From contig CAZKKI010000072.1 in assembly GCA_964553325.1 (NCBI GenBank), positions 22,373 to 86,372 of the forward strand: DNA of 64,000 nt. Reading direction: 5' to 3'. A model generated the notes under the pieces. It had not been told where the DNA came from. It worked only from the letters and a program-made list of their open reading frames with translations, and did not search any database. Positions 36,077 through 45,027 of this stretch are shown here, piece after piece; position 1 is the first letter of the stretch, and each line of letters opens with the position of its first letter. The position numbers and the translations under genes were made by a program. The stretch comes from BMS3ABIN04 sp964553325. Its GTDB lineage: Bacteria > Bacteroidota > Ignavibacteria > Ignavibacteriales > Melioribacteraceae.

Positions 36077-36838
36077 ATGAAACTACGATATAAAATTCTC
36101 TCGGGTTTTGCAATCCTTGCCGTAATGCTATTTGTCGCCGGTATTTGGTCGATTTTCCAAGTAAAATATTTCGGTGAAAGTTTGGAAGAAATAATCGGTT
36201 CACGTTACGAAAAAATCGGTTTTGCCAAGTCGATAAACGAACTGCTCGAAAGAAACGACAGACAAGCATTGTTAAAATTTCTGGAAAACTCAGATTCGTT
36301 CGATTTCAAAAATTTCGGTAACGATTTTCTCGGTGTATTGAACGAAATTGAAAAATTCAAGTTAACCGCCGAAGAAAAGAAATTGCTGGAACAAATTGCA
36401 ACCGATTATAAAACCTACATACGAAGTTGGGAATTTGATTCGGATTCGCCTCATACAACAGCTGAAAAACTTACCTGGTATAAACATAACGTAAAACCGT
36501 CGTTTGATAGAGTTCAAGGTGAAATAAACAAACTAATCGAAATCAACCAAGCCAAGTTAATTTCTACCGCTCAAGAGATAAAAGACAGAACGCGCAGGGC
36601 TATTATCCCCGGTATCGTAGCGATTATTGCGGCAATCGTATTTACTTTATTGTTCAATTATTTTGTTAACCAATACATGGTTAAACCTATTATTACCTTG
36701 AAAAAACAAGTTGACGATTTCATTTCGAAAGGTGTACCGTTGACTTTCAGACCGATTACTGACGATGAAATAGCAAGGTTAACCGAATCGATTTATTTAC
36801 TTACTTCCCACGTTGACAAGGACATTCAAGAACAATGA
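36077..36838 (+). CDS. Membrane sensor-like protein ending in a HAMP domain
   Basis: About 253 residues from the ATG at 36077; a TTG eleven codons upstream is also in frame. Helix 1 covers about residues 5-25 (ILSGFAILAVMLFVAGIWSI), followed by an alpha-helical periplasmic four-helix-type region, helix 2 about 178-200 (AIIPGIVAIIAAIVFTLLF) and a HAMP domain (MVKPIITLKKQVDDFISKG...RPITDDEIARLTESI). The protein stops right after HAMP, with no kinase, cyclase or methyl-accepting domain. The stop overlaps the trkH ATG. It may sense the membrane state and act on TrkH directly; this is inference. Confidence 0.75.
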   Translation: MKLRYKILSGFAILAVMLFVAGIWSIFQVKYFGESLEEIIGSRYEKIGFAKSINELLERNDRQALLKFLENSDSFDFKNFGNDFLGVLNEIEKFKLTAEEKKLLEQIATDYKTYIRSWEFDSDSPHTTAEKLTWYKHNVKPSFDRVQGEINKLIEINQAKLISTAQEIKDRTRRAIIPGIVAIIAAIVFTLLFNYFVNQYMVKPIITLKKQVDDFISKGVPLTFRPITDDEIARLTESIYLLTSHVDKDIQEQ

Positions 36839-38283
36839 GATTATACGTTATTTTCCGTTACATCGGTTTTGTTATATTGCTGAATGCCCTATTTTTATTG
36901 GTATCGAGCGGAATTTCGTATTATTACAACGAATCTTCACTATTTCCTCTTTTGTACACAACAATTATCGCTTTATTATTCGGAATCTTTCCGATTATTT
37001 TTGTCCCGGCCGTGGACGATATTACACACATCGAAGGTTTGCTTATTGTTGTCGGCAGTTGGCTTCTTTCCTGCTTATTGGGTATGATTCCATATGTGAT
37101 GTGGGGCGGAGAGTTTACAATTACAAATGCTTGGTTCGAAAGCGTATCGGGATATACTACAACCGGAGCCTCGATTTTAACGGAAATAGAATCTTTGCCT
37201 TTGGGTATTTTGTTTTGGCGAGCATCAACACATTGGATAGGCGGAATGGGAATTATAATTTTCGTTCTATCCGTAATGCCCTCGCTCGGTACGGCTGGAA
37301 TGATATTGTACAGATCGGAAATGTCTTCGGCTGCGTTGAGACAATTCAAAATGAGAAGCCGCGACGCCGTAAGATTAATTTTATGGATTTATTTGGGTAT
37401 AACCGTTATCGAAACTTCTTTGTTATTACTTTCCGGCTTGAACTTTTTCGATGCAATTACACATTCTTTCTCAACCGTTGCTACGGGCGGATTTTCAACT
37501 AAAAATTCAAGTGTTGCCGCTTTTAACTCGCTTACCGTTGAAATTATAATTATGATTTTCATGTTACTATCCGGAATGAATTTCGCATTGTTGTTTTCCG
37601 CGGTTACCGGAAAATTTGAAGATGTAAAAGTTTCCACCGTCGTTAAATATTACGTTGGGATAAACTTGATTGTAATACTTTTGGTAACATTAAATGTGTA
37701 TTCGAATAATTACGAAAGTTTTTGGGAAGCATTAAGGTACAGTGCATTCCAAGTTTTATCCGTCGGTACTTCCACAGGATTCGCAAATGCCGATTCTTCC
37801 GTTTGGCCCCCGTTTTCTCAAATGATTTTGGTAATATTAACTTTACAATGTGCATCCGCCGGTTCTACATCGGGCGGAATTAAAGTTGACCGAGTTATAA
37901 TTTTTATTAAATCGCTTGAGAAAAAAATAAAACAAATCTTGCATCCGAACGCCGTTATTACAATTACGATGGATAAAAAGAAAGTTGATGAGGAATTGGT
38001 AAATTCGACAATTTTATATATTCTAACATACATCTTTATTGTTGCACTTTCCGGATTAATTGTTACGGCTCAAGGCGTAGATATGGTTTCCGCTTATTCC
38101 GGTGCAGCAGCAATGATGGGAAACGTAGGTCCCGGTTTGGGTATTGTCGGCTCTTTGGAAAATTACGCCGCAATTCCTAAGTTAAGTAAATGGATTTATA
38201 CTTTAACGATGATATTAGGCAGATTGGAAATTTACGGTTTGATAATCTTTTTCCTCCCCTCAACCTGGAAGCGAAAATATTAA
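36835..38283 (+). CDS. trkH: Potassium uptake protein TrkH
   Basis: A 482-residue K+ channel-like transporter of the Trk/Ktr/HKT superfamily. The four pore loops are visible as SGYTTTGASIL, STVATGGFST, VGTSTGFAN and AAMMGNVGPGLG. About ten membrane helices span the protein. TrkH normally needs the cytoplasmic NAD/ATP-binding TrkA, which is absent here; instead the gene is translationally coupled (ATGA) to the HAMP protein upstream. The preserved glycine in each filter loop argues for a functional potassium pathway. Confidence 0.93.
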   Translation: MRLYVIFRYIGFVILLNALFLLVSSGISYYYNESSLFPLLYTTIIALLFGIFPIIFVPAVDDITHIEGLLIVVGSWLLSCLLGMIPYVMWGGEFTITNAWFESVSGYTTTGASILTEIESLPLGILFWRASTHWIGGMGIIIFVLSVMPSLGTAGMILYRSEMSSAALRQFKMRSRDAVRLILWIYLGITVIETSLLLLSGLNFFDAITHSFSTVATGGFSTKNSSVAAFNSLTVEIIIMIFMLLSGMNFALLFSAVTGKFEDVKVSTVVKYYVGINLIVILLVTLNVYSNNYESFWEALRYSAFQVLSVGTSTGFANADSSVWPPFSQMILVILTLQCASAGSTSGGIKVDRVIIFIKSLEKKIKQILHPNAVITITMDKKKVDEELVNSTILYILTYIFIVALSGLIVTAQGVDMVSAYSGAAAMMGNVGPGLGIVGSLENYAAIPKLSKWIYTLTMILGRLEIYGLIIFFLPSTWKRKY

Positions 38284-38301
38284 TATTTGTAAGGAAATAA
38301 A

Positions 38302-38727
38302 GTGTCTAGAATAAAAGTGAATTTACCGGACAAGTTTATTTATAAAACGGAAATACCCGTACGAATAACCGACTTAAATTACGGCGGTCATCTTGGAAAC
38401 GATTCGGTATTGTCAATCGTTCACGAAGCGCGTGTACGTTTTCTGAATAATTTCGGTTTTACAGAGCTCGACATCGACGGCAAAAGCATTTTAATGATCG
38501 ACGCTCTTGTTAATTTCGTGCGCGAAAGTTTCTACGGCGATGTTTTGATAATAGAAATCAACATAGCAAACATAGATGCAAAAGGTTGCGATATTTTCTA
38601 TAAAATATCGAACAAAGAAACCGGCAAGCTGGTTGCCGCCGTTAAAACCGGAATTGTATTCTACGATTTACGGGATAAAAAAATTTCGAATACGCCGGAA
38701 AAATTCATAAATATTTTTAATAATTAA
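38302..38727 (+). CDS. Hotdog-fold acyl-CoA thioesterase
   Basis: A 141-residue YbgC/4-hydroxybenzoyl-CoA-thioesterase-type protein. The segment ITDLNYGGHLGNDSVLSIVH plus EARVRFL corresponds to the family's active-site helix (DxNxHxNNxxY in many members; here Tyr is not at the usual place). The remainder is a standard hotdog sheet (FVRESFYGDVLIIEINI). The start is GTG with an AAGGA site ten bases upstream. Substrate unknown. It follows trkH by about 18 bases and may be cotranscribed. Confidence 0.83.
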   Translation: MSRIKVNLPDKFIYKTEIPVRITDLNYGGHLGNDSVLSIVHEARVRFLNNFGFTELDIDGKSILMIDALVNFVRESFYGDVLIIEINIANIDAKGCDIFYKISNKETGKLVAAVKTGIVFYDLRDKKISNTPEKFINIFNN

Positions 38728-38744
38728 ATTTTACAAGGTATAAA

Positions 38745-39941
38745 TTGAACGTCAACGAAACCAATACATCACAAGTTGAATCTAAAGACATAACCAGACT
38801 TAAAATAAACGATAAACATTTTACTATTATAGGAACGGCACACATTTCACAAAAATCGGCCGATTTGGTAAAAAAAGTAATCGAAGTAGAAAAACCCGAC
38901 ACCGTTTGCGTCGAATTAGATGAACAACGATACGAAGCATTGTCGAATAAAAAACGATGGCAAGAACTCGATATCAAGTCCATAATTAAAAACAAACAAC
39001 TTACTACACTTGTAGTAAACTTGATTCTTGCGTCGTACCAGAAAAAACTCGGGAAAAAATTAGGAGTTATGCCGGGTACCGAGTTGATGGTTGCCACTCA
39101 AGTTGCAAAAGAAAACAATATTCCGATTGTTTTGTGCGACCGCGATGTAAAAGTTACACTTAAACGTGCATGGAATAAAATGACGTTTTTTCAAAAACTT
39201 AAATTTCTTGTTTCCGGTTTGGCAGGTGTTTTTGAAAAGCAGGATATTACCGAAGAAGAACTGGAGAAGCTAAAAGAAAAAGATATTTTGAACGAATTGA
39301 TGGCAGAACTCGGCAAAGCGATGCCGGTTCTGAAAGAAGTATTGATAGACGAACGCGATACCTACATAACCGAAAAAATGAGAAATGCAAAGGGCGAAAA
39401 TATCGTTGCTGTCGTCGGTGCGGGTCACGTTAACGGAATAATAGAAAAACTTAAATCCGAGAAAGCGTTCGACCTTGAAGAAATAGTGCAAATTCCTCCC
39501 GCTTCACCTTTGCTTAAAATTATCGGTTGGGGAATTCCCGTCGTAATAATCGGCTCGTTAATTTACATCGGATTTACGCAAGGGATATTAGCGGCAAGAG
39601 CTAATTCGCTTTACTGGATATTGGCAAACGGAATACCAAGCGCAATCGGTGCAATAATTGCTTTGGCTCACCCGCTTACAATAATTTCGGTGTTCTTTGC
39701 AGCACCGTTAACAAGTTTGACTCCGGTAATAGGTGCAGGATATGTTGCGGCATTTGTTCAAGCCTATTTTAGCCCGCCAAAGGTAAAGGAATTCGAAAGT
39801 CTCACCGACGATTTCAATAATGTTAAATTGTGGTGGAAAAATAGATTGCTCAAGGTCTTTTTGGTCTTTATTTTAACAAGTCTCGGCAGCGCTTTGGGAA
39901 CATACGTCGGTGCGTATAAAATTATAACAAACGTATTTTAA
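38745..39941 (+). CDS. TraB/PrgY-family membrane protein
   Basis: A 398-residue TraB-domain protein. The N-terminal 240 residues carry the family marks (FTIIGTAHISQKSADLV, the Glu-rich VCVELDEQRYEAL, RDVKVTLKRAW and VAVVGAGHVNGI). The C-terminal part has several membrane helices (LKIIGWGIPVVIIGSLIYIG onward). PrgY/TraB lowers peptide-pheromone activity in Enterococcus and the wider family is thought to be a membrane protease-like group; the role here is unknown. The start is TTG, chosen because the domain begins soon after and no ATG fits. Confidence 0.85.
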   Translation: MNVNETNTSQVESKDITRLKINDKHFTIIGTAHISQKSADLVKKVIEVEKPDTVCVELDEQRYEALSNKKRWQELDIKSIIKNKQLTTLVVNLILASYQKKLGKKLGVMPGTELMVATQVAKENNIPIVLCDRDVKVTLKRAWNKMTFFQKLKFLVSGLAGVFEKQDITEEELEKLKEKDILNELMAELGKAMPVLKEVLIDERDTYITEKMRNAKGENIVAVVGAGHVNGIIEKLKSEKAFDLEEIVQIPPASPLLKIIGWGIPVVIIGSLIYIGFTQGILAARANSLYWILANGIPSAIGAIIALAHPLTIISVFFAAPLTSLTPVIGAGYVAAFVQAYFSPPKVKEFESLTDDFNNVKLWWKNRLLKVFLVFILTSLGSALGTYVGAYKIITNVF

Positions 39942-39945
39942 TGTT

Positions 39946-40602
39946 TTATTGTTGTAAAATGTTTTTCAATTCGGTTGCGGCAGCGGAAATATTATCGGAA
40001 GAAAAAATAGATGAACCGGCAACAAATATATTACAACCGGCAGCCGAAACTTCTCCGATTGTTTCCTTGTTAATTCCACCGTCGACTTCAATCCAATATT
40101 TGTAACCGTGTTCATTTTTCAATTCGTTTAGCTTCCGTATTTTGGAAACGGAATTTTGAATGAATTTCTGTCCCCCGAAACCTGGATTAACCGACATTAC
40201 CAAAATAAGATCGGCCAAATCAAGAACTTCCGTAAGAGTTTCGACCGGAGTGGAAGGATTAATTGCAACGCCGGCTTTTGCACCCAATTCTTTTATTCTA
40301 TTCAATGTTCTGTTCAAATGAACAACCGCTTCTTGATGCACGGTAATATAATCAGCGCCAGCTTTTATAAACGCTTCGAGGTGCAAATCCGGATCTTCAA
40401 TCATTAAGTGAATATCGAGCGGTAAATCCGTAATTTTGTTTACGGCGGATACAACTAAAGGACCGAATGTAATATTCGGTACGAATTTTCCGTCCATCAC
40501 ATCGCAATGAATTATATCCGCTCCGGCTAATTCCACGTACCGGATTTCTCTCGATAGATTCGAAAAATCAGCCGATAATATTGAGGGTGCAAGTAATTTC
40601 AA
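39946..40602 (-). CDS. rpe: Ribulose-phosphate 3-epimerase
   Basis: Interconverts ribulose-5-phosphate and xylulose-5-phosphate in the pentose phosphate pathway. The 218-residue TIM barrel shows APSILSADFSNLSREI, DIIHCDVMDGKFVPNIT, LDIHLMIEDPD, VMSVNPGFGGQKFI and EVDGGINKETI, all family landmarks with the metal-binding His and Asp. The TTG start is backed by an AAGGTG site. It lies nine bases downstream of the PASTA gene and is convergent with the TraB gene, with four bases between stops. Confidence 0.96.
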   Translation of the reverse strand: MKLLAPSILSADFSNLSREIRYVELAGADIIHCDVMDGKFVPNITFGPLVVSAVNKITDLPLDIHLMIEDPDLHLEAFIKAGADYITVHQEAVVHLNRTLNRIKELGAKAGVAINPSTPVETLTEVLDLADLILVMSVNPGFGGQKFIQNSVSKIRKLNELKNEHGYKYWIEVDGGINKETIGEVSAAGCNIFVAGSSIFSSDNISAAATELKNILQQ

Positions 40603-40611
40603 ATTTTCACC

Positions 40612-41343
40612 TTATTTGGAACTTTTGGTTACGAAAACATCAACCGTTTCGCCAATTTCAACAAGCGTACCTTTGCTGGGATATTGTGCGATAACGGTAT
40701 TGGGTAAAAGATTCGGTGATTCTTGATAATTTACTTTACCCAAGAAAAGCGAATTGTTCCTTAGCTCCCTTTCCGCTTCGTTTAATGTTTTACCCATTAA
40801 ATCGGGCACACGAACTTTCCCGACATTCGGACCAACACTTACTTTTAAATCTACAACCGAACCTTTTTCCAAATTCAATCCGGGTTGGGGACTTTGTCCG
40901 ACGACCATACCCGCTTTTGCTTCGGAACGTACTTCGGTAATTTTCCCTACTTTCAAACCCAATCTTTCAATAGTAATTTGAGCATCGCGGAGAGTTTTAT
41001 ATTCCAAATCCGGAACCTTTACCAGCGGATCGCCGCCACTTATTGCCAGATATATTCTGCGCTTTACTTTTACGGTAGTATTTTTCAACGGTTTCTGAAA
41101 AATCACGTGGTCTTTCGGGAATTTATTATTGTATCGCGGACCTTCCAAAACGGGAACTAAATCCAATTCTTCCAACTTTTTAATCGCCTCGTCCTTGTGC
41201 AAACCAACCAAATCGGGCACAACAACTTCAGGTCTATCCACAACCTCGGGCATTATAACTTTATCCGTTATAACAACTATTGCCGCAAAAAATAAAAATA
41301 TCGAAATTAAGGCTATTAAAATTTTTTTAATTATTTTTTTCAT
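40612..41343 (-). CDS. Stand-alone PASTA-domain membrane protein
   Basis: About 243 residues from the ATG at 41343. A single N-terminal helix (KKILIALISIFLFFAAIVV) anchors three PASTA repeats: VVPDLVGLHKDEAIKKLEEL, VKVPDLEYKTLRDAQITIERL and VRVPDLMGKTLNEAERELRNN, each ending in a GxVxxQxPxPG-like turn. PASTA domains bind peptidoglycan or muropeptides and normally sit on Ser/Thr kinases or penicillin-binding proteins. No kinase or transpeptidase domain is attached, so it may be a wall-contact or scaffold protein. It is upstream of rpe on the same strand. Confidence 0.87.
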   Translation of the reverse strand: MKKIIKKILIALISIFLFFAAIVVITDKVIMPEVVDRPEVVVPDLVGLHKDEAIKKLEELDLVPVLEGPRYNNKFPKDHVIFQKPLKNTTVKVKRRIYLAISGGDPLVKVPDLEYKTLRDAQITIERLGLKVGKITEVRSEAKAGMVVGQSPQPGLNLEKGSVVDLKVSVGPNVGKVRVPDLMGKTLNEAERELRNNSLFLGKVNYQESPNLLPNTVIAQYPSKGTLVEIGETVDVFVTKSSK

Positions 41344-41550
41344 AAAGCGTAATATAGCAAGTGAATGCCAGATTGACAAATATTCTTTAAAGTCGGATTT
41401 ATTTTACTACAATAAAAAATTGTAAAAGTTTCCCGTTTTTGTATGTTTTATATTTAGCATTATTTATGTATTTTTGCCGAAACTTCATAACGGGTTGGTA
41501 AACAAAGACCAATGCAATATTAATTTTTCGTAAACAGCTAAGGAGAATAT

Positions 41551-43050
41551 ATGTTTAAGAATCATCCTAAAGGACTTCCGGTTCTGTTCTTCACCGAAAT
41601 GTGGGAGCGGTTCGGTTTCTACACAATGTTGGCGATTTTCGTTTTATACTTACAAGAAAATTTCAAATGGGATACAACAACCGTAACAAGCGTTTACGGA
41701 ACTTTTTTAGCTGCGGTTTATTTCGCTCCCATTCTCGGCGGTTGGATAGCCGATAATTTTTTGGGATACGGAAAAACAATAACCATCGGTGCCATTACAA
41801 TGGCAATAGGATATATATTGATGGCAATTCCGACAAGCGAGCCGTTTCAATTATACGTTGCTTTAGCCGTTGTAGTAATTGGAAACGGTTTGTTCAAAGC
41901 TAATATTTCGGTGTTGGTTGGTAATTTATATTCACATAAAAGCGGTTCTATTAAAGATGCCGGTTACAATATTTTTTATATGGGCATAAATATCGGCGCT
42001 TTCTATGCACCGCAAGCGGCAAGCGGCATAAAACAATTTATGATCGATAATTTCGGTACAACGTTAGCCGAAGGTTATAACGCTGGGTTCGCAGTTGCCG
42101 GAATAGGAATGTTGATATCATTGATTATCTTTACCGTGTTTAAAAAATATTACAAAGATGCCGATTACCAATCTAAACACGAAACAAACCACGAAAAAGA
42201 TATAGTTTTAACCAAAGAACAAGAAAGGGCAAGAATCGGAGCCCTCTTAACAATTTTTGCAATCGTTATTTTCTTTTGGATGTCATTTCATCAAAACGGT
42301 GCGGCACTTACTTTATTTGCTAGGGATTATACGAATCACATAGTCAGCAAATATGTTTTTGTTTTGTTCGATTTCTTCGGAATTCACGGGCTGCTTGCCG
42401 TTTTACTCGGCGGTGGGTATCTCCTTTCGAAAAACGCAACCCGTAAATCGAAAATGTTTGCCGGAATTGCGGTTGTTGTCGGTTTGATTATTCTGGCAAT
42501 CAAAATTTCCACTTTGGGCGATCAAAATGAAATAGCGCCCGAACAATTCCAAGTTTTTAATCCGATGTTTATAGTTTTAATGACGCCGATTATCGTAGGA
42601 TTTTTCCGTTATTTGAACAAAAAAGGAAAAGAACCTTCGTCGCCGGCTAAAATAGGTTTAGGAATGCTTTACACCGCACTGGCGTTTTTTATCATGGTTA
42701 TTGCTTCCGTCGGTTTACCGCCGGCACATTCGTTAAACGGTGCTTCCCCTATTACGGTTTCACCTTTCTGGTTGATTTCGTCTTATTTTGTTGTAACAAT
42801 CGGCGAGTTACATTTAAGTCCGATGGGTTTGTCATTCGTTTCAAAAGTAGCGCCTCCCAAAATAAAAGGTTTAATGATGGGATTGTGGTTCGGTGCAACG
42901 GCAATAGGTAACTACCTTTCCGGTTTCGTCGGAAGATTTTACCAAAACTGGGAATTGTGGCAGTTCTTTTTACTCTTGGTAATTACTTCGTTAATTTCCG
43001 CGGGACTAATCTTAATTTTCTTGAGAAGATTAAAAGAAGCTACGGAATAA
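41551..43050 (+). CDS. Proton-dependent oligopeptide transporter (POT/PTR2 family)
   Basis: A 499-residue inner-membrane symporter importing di- and tripeptides with protons. The family's first signature is TEMWERFGFYTMLAIFVLYL (ExxERFxxY proton-coupling motif), followed by GGWIADNFLGYGKTI and GYNIFYMGINIGAFYAP. About 14 helices are expected. A strong AAGGAG site lies seven bases before the ATG and a clear terminator follows, so it is a single-gene transcript. Confidence 0.95.
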   Translation: MFKNHPKGLPVLFFTEMWERFGFYTMLAIFVLYLQENFKWDTTTVTSVYGTFLAAVYFAPILGGWIADNFLGYGKTITIGAITMAIGYILMAIPTSEPFQLYVALAVVVIGNGLFKANISVLVGNLYSHKSGSIKDAGYNIFYMGINIGAFYAPQAASGIKQFMIDNFGTTLAEGYNAGFAVAGIGMLISLIIFTVFKKYYKDADYQSKHETNHEKDIVLTKEQERARIGALLTIFAIVIFFWMSFHQNGAALTLFARDYTNHIVSKYVFVLFDFFGIHGLLAVLLGGGYLLSKNATRKSKMFAGIAVVVGLIILAIKISTLGDQNEIAPEQFQVFNPMFIVLMTPIIVGFFRYLNKKGKEPSSPAKIGLGMLYTALAFFIMVIASVGLPPAHSLNGASPITVSPFWLISSYFVVTIGELHLSPMGLSFVSKVAPPKIKGLMMGLWFGATAIGNYLSGFVGRFYQNWELWQFFLLLVITSLISAGLILIFLRRLKEATE

Positions 43051-43059
43051 AATTAAAAG

Positions 43060-43086
43060 CGGACGCATCGGTTGCGTCCGTTTTTT
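43060..43086 (+). terminator. Intrinsic terminator after the peptide transporter
   Basis: CGGACGCA (43060-43067) pairs with TGCGTCCG (43073-43080) around TCGGT, followed by six T residues. On the minus strand it is followed by CTTTTAATTTT, so it also serves the convergent TPR gene. The T-run overlaps that gene's stop region. Confidence 0.92.
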
Positions 43087-43696
43087 ATAATTTAGTTAAA
43101 GAATTTTTTGCGAGTGCAGCGACTTCGCTACCGGGGTGTTTTTTAATTATATCATTCCACAATTTTCTTGCATCATCTTTTCTTCCGGTAACCGCATAAA
43201 TAACACCCAAATTGTATTTTGCTTCCAGGTTATTTTTATGAAACTTAAGAATTTTCATTGTCGTTTCTTCCGCTTTTTTATAATCGCCTTTGTTGAAATA
43301 AATTGAAGTTACCGAAAGCAAAATATCGGCTCTCCGGGGATTTTTATTAAGTATCATGTTGTAATATTTTAATGCTTGATCCGGCCGGTGAGCGGCAAGA
43401 AGAAAATTAGCATATTCCCTAATTCTAACGGTATCATCCGGATTTTTAGCAATCTCGTCTTCCAGTTTTTTCATTCTTTCTTTAACGGATTCCAAAACAT
43501 TCGAGCTCGACGGTTGTTCGCCTGCGGGATTTCCGAGTCCTTGATGTATCTCGTCTTGCGGCATTTCCTGTTGTTGTATATCAGCGGGAATTTTCTCAGT
43601 TTTTGTTACCGGTGCGTTTTGACTATCATATATAACAATAGCAATAAGTATAACGGCAAACAATGTAAGATAAATATAAAGCAATTTATATTTCAT
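43085..43696 (-). CDS. Membrane-anchored TPR protein
   Basis: A 203-residue protein with an N-terminal helix (KLLYIYLTLFAVILIAIVIY), a Gln/Pro-rich linker and then about three tetratricopeptide repeats (VRIREYANFLLAAHRPDQAL; RRADILLSVTSIYFNKGDYK; NNLEAKYNLGVIYAVTGRKD). TPR arrays mediate protein contacts; some in this position resemble cytochrome c assembly factor CcmH/NrfG. With large multihaem cytochromes nearby that parallel is tempting but unproven. About 30 bases separate it from the cyclophilin gene upstream. Confidence 0.8.
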   Translation of the reverse strand: MKYKLLYIYLTLFAVILIAIVIYDSQNAPVTKTEKIPADIQQQEMPQDEIHQGLGNPAGEQPSSSNVLESVKERMKKLEDEIAKNPDDTVRIREYANFLLAAHRPDQALKYYNMILNKNPRRADILLSVTSIYFNKGDYKKAEETTMKILKFHKNNLEAKYNLGVIYAVTGRKDDARKLWNDIIKKHPGSEVAALAKNSLTKL

Positions 43697-43726
43697 TTTA
43701 ATTTCCTTTATTTAATATTATATACT

Positions 43727-44368
43727 TTATTCTATAACATTTGTTGTTATTATATAATCCAATTCCGGAAAATTCCGGTTCAAATAATCATTTCCTTTAG
43801 TTTGAATAGAGTCTTGATCCGGTAATTCCCTATAACCATCGTATATAGATTCGATAACGTTCATACCTTCAACAACTTCACCGAATGCGGGAAAACCTTT
43901 CACGCCCATAAATTCCGTTGTATCGAGACGTAAATTATCTTTTAAATTTATAAACAATTGATTTGATCGTGTATTCGGACCGCCTCTCGCAAAAGCCATT
44001 GTACCTTTACGGTTACTTAGTTTTACAGGTTCGTCTTTTATTCCGAAGTTTTCCCACACTTTATTAACTTCTGGATTTCCGTTAATTCCCCACTGTACAA
44101 CAAAATCCGGCACAACTCTAAAAAATCTGTTCCCGTCGTAATAATGATTTTTTACCAAATAATAAAATCTGTCGACGCCTAAAGGAGAATATTCACGCTT
44201 AACGTTTACTTTAACGTCCCCTTTCGTTGTAACGAACACAACCGAAAAAAAATCGGGCGCTTTAACTTTCAGATCTTTATCGGTCGGATTAATAAGTTTA
44301 GAGCTTCCCGTGCAATCGAACAAAATTATTGTTGTAAACAATAAAAAAATCTTAATCGGGATTTTCAT
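43727..44368 (-). CDS. Cyclophilin-type peptidyl-prolyl isomerase, lipoprotein
   Basis: A 213-residue envelope isomerase. The signal ends in lipobox LFDC (Cys19). The cyclophilin core runs from VFVTTKGDVKVNVKREYSPL through YYDGNRFFRVVPDFVVQWGI (active-site Arg in FFRVV), MAFARGGPNTRSNQLFIN and AFGEVVEGMNVIESI. Lipidation places it in the periplasm-facing membrane leaflet, where it could help secreted proteins fold. It is divergent from the AraC-type gene, with 59 bases between them. Confidence 0.92.
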   Translation of the reverse strand: MKIPIKIFLLFTTIILFDCTGSSKLINPTDKDLKVKAPDFFSVVFVTTKGDVKVNVKREYSPLGVDRFYYLVKNHYYDGNRFFRVVPDFVVQWGINGNPEVNKVWENFGIKDEPVKLSNRKGTMAFARGGPNTRSNQLFINLKDNLRLDTTEFMGVKGFPAFGEVVEGMNVIESIYDGYRELPDQDSIQTKGNDYLNRNFPELDYIITTNVIE

Positions 44369-44427
44369 AAATTACTCCATAAAGTATTTTGTAGGTGATT
44401 TCAAAATAACAATATTTTTTATATTTT

Positions 44428-45027
44428 ATGAAAAAAATGGATGGGATAATGGAAGAAACTGTTTTATATATAAAAAATATGGTGTGCCCCCGATGTATAA
44501 AAGTTGTACGAGAAGAATTGGAAAAACTCGGGTATGAAATTTTGCATATCGAGCTAGGACAAGTTAAACTGGCACACAACAAAAACGAATTGGACACCGA
44601 AACAATTAAAAGTGTTTTAGCGAAAGAAGGTTTCGAGCTGATAGAAGATTCAAAAGCAAAATTAATAGATTCCATAAAAACCGAAATAATTAGTTTAATT
44701 CAAAAATATAAAGATGAAGATCTAGAAAAACTTAATTTTTCCAAATATTTGAGCAAAACTTTTAACAGAGATTATAATTATTTAAGTTCCCTGTTTTCAA
44801 AAACGGAAGGGGTTACAATAGAACATTATATTATTCTGCAAAAAATCGAAAAGGCTAAAGAGTTGTTAAAATACGGCGAACTAACGCTAAGCGAGATTGC
44901 ATACCGACTCGGTTACAGTTCGGTCCAACATTTATCGAGGCAATTCAAGCAAGTAACAGGTTTAACGGCAAGTGAATTTAAAAACAATGTTAAACTACCC
45001 CGCAAATTTATCGACTCCGTCAATTAG
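44428..45027 (+). CDS. AraC-family regulator with heavy-metal-associated-like N-terminal domain
   Basis: A 199-residue DNA-binding protein. Residues about 8-75 resemble an HMA domain: LYIKNMVCPRCIKVVREELE has the CxxC pair (Cys20, Cys23) in the right place. Residues about 100-190 are an AraC-type double helix-turn-helix (LTLSEIAYRLGYSSVQHLSRQ then FKQVTGLTASEFK). I infer that Cu(I) or a related metal bound by the CxxC alters DNA binding. It lies between a cyclophilin and the cytochrome cluster, about 8 kb from the copper export genes. In-frame ATGs at 44437 and 44449 are possible starts; no strong ribosome-binding site decides. Confidence 0.85.
   Translation: MKKMDGIMEETVLYIKNMVCPRCIKVVREELEKLGYEILHIELGQVKLAHNKNELDTETIKSVLAKEGFELIEDSKAKLIDSIKTEIISLIQKYKDEDLEKLNFSKYLSKTFNRDYNYLSSLFSKTEGVTIEHYIILQKIEKAKELLKYGELTLSEIAYRLGYSSVQHLSRQFKQVTGLTASEFKNNVKLPRKFIDSVN

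Noticed and set aside
35928..36269. A 113-codon minus-strand frame opposite the start of the HAMP gene
   Set aside because: It lies antisense to a gene with clear helices and HAMP features and reads as low-quality Phe/Arg-rich sequence.
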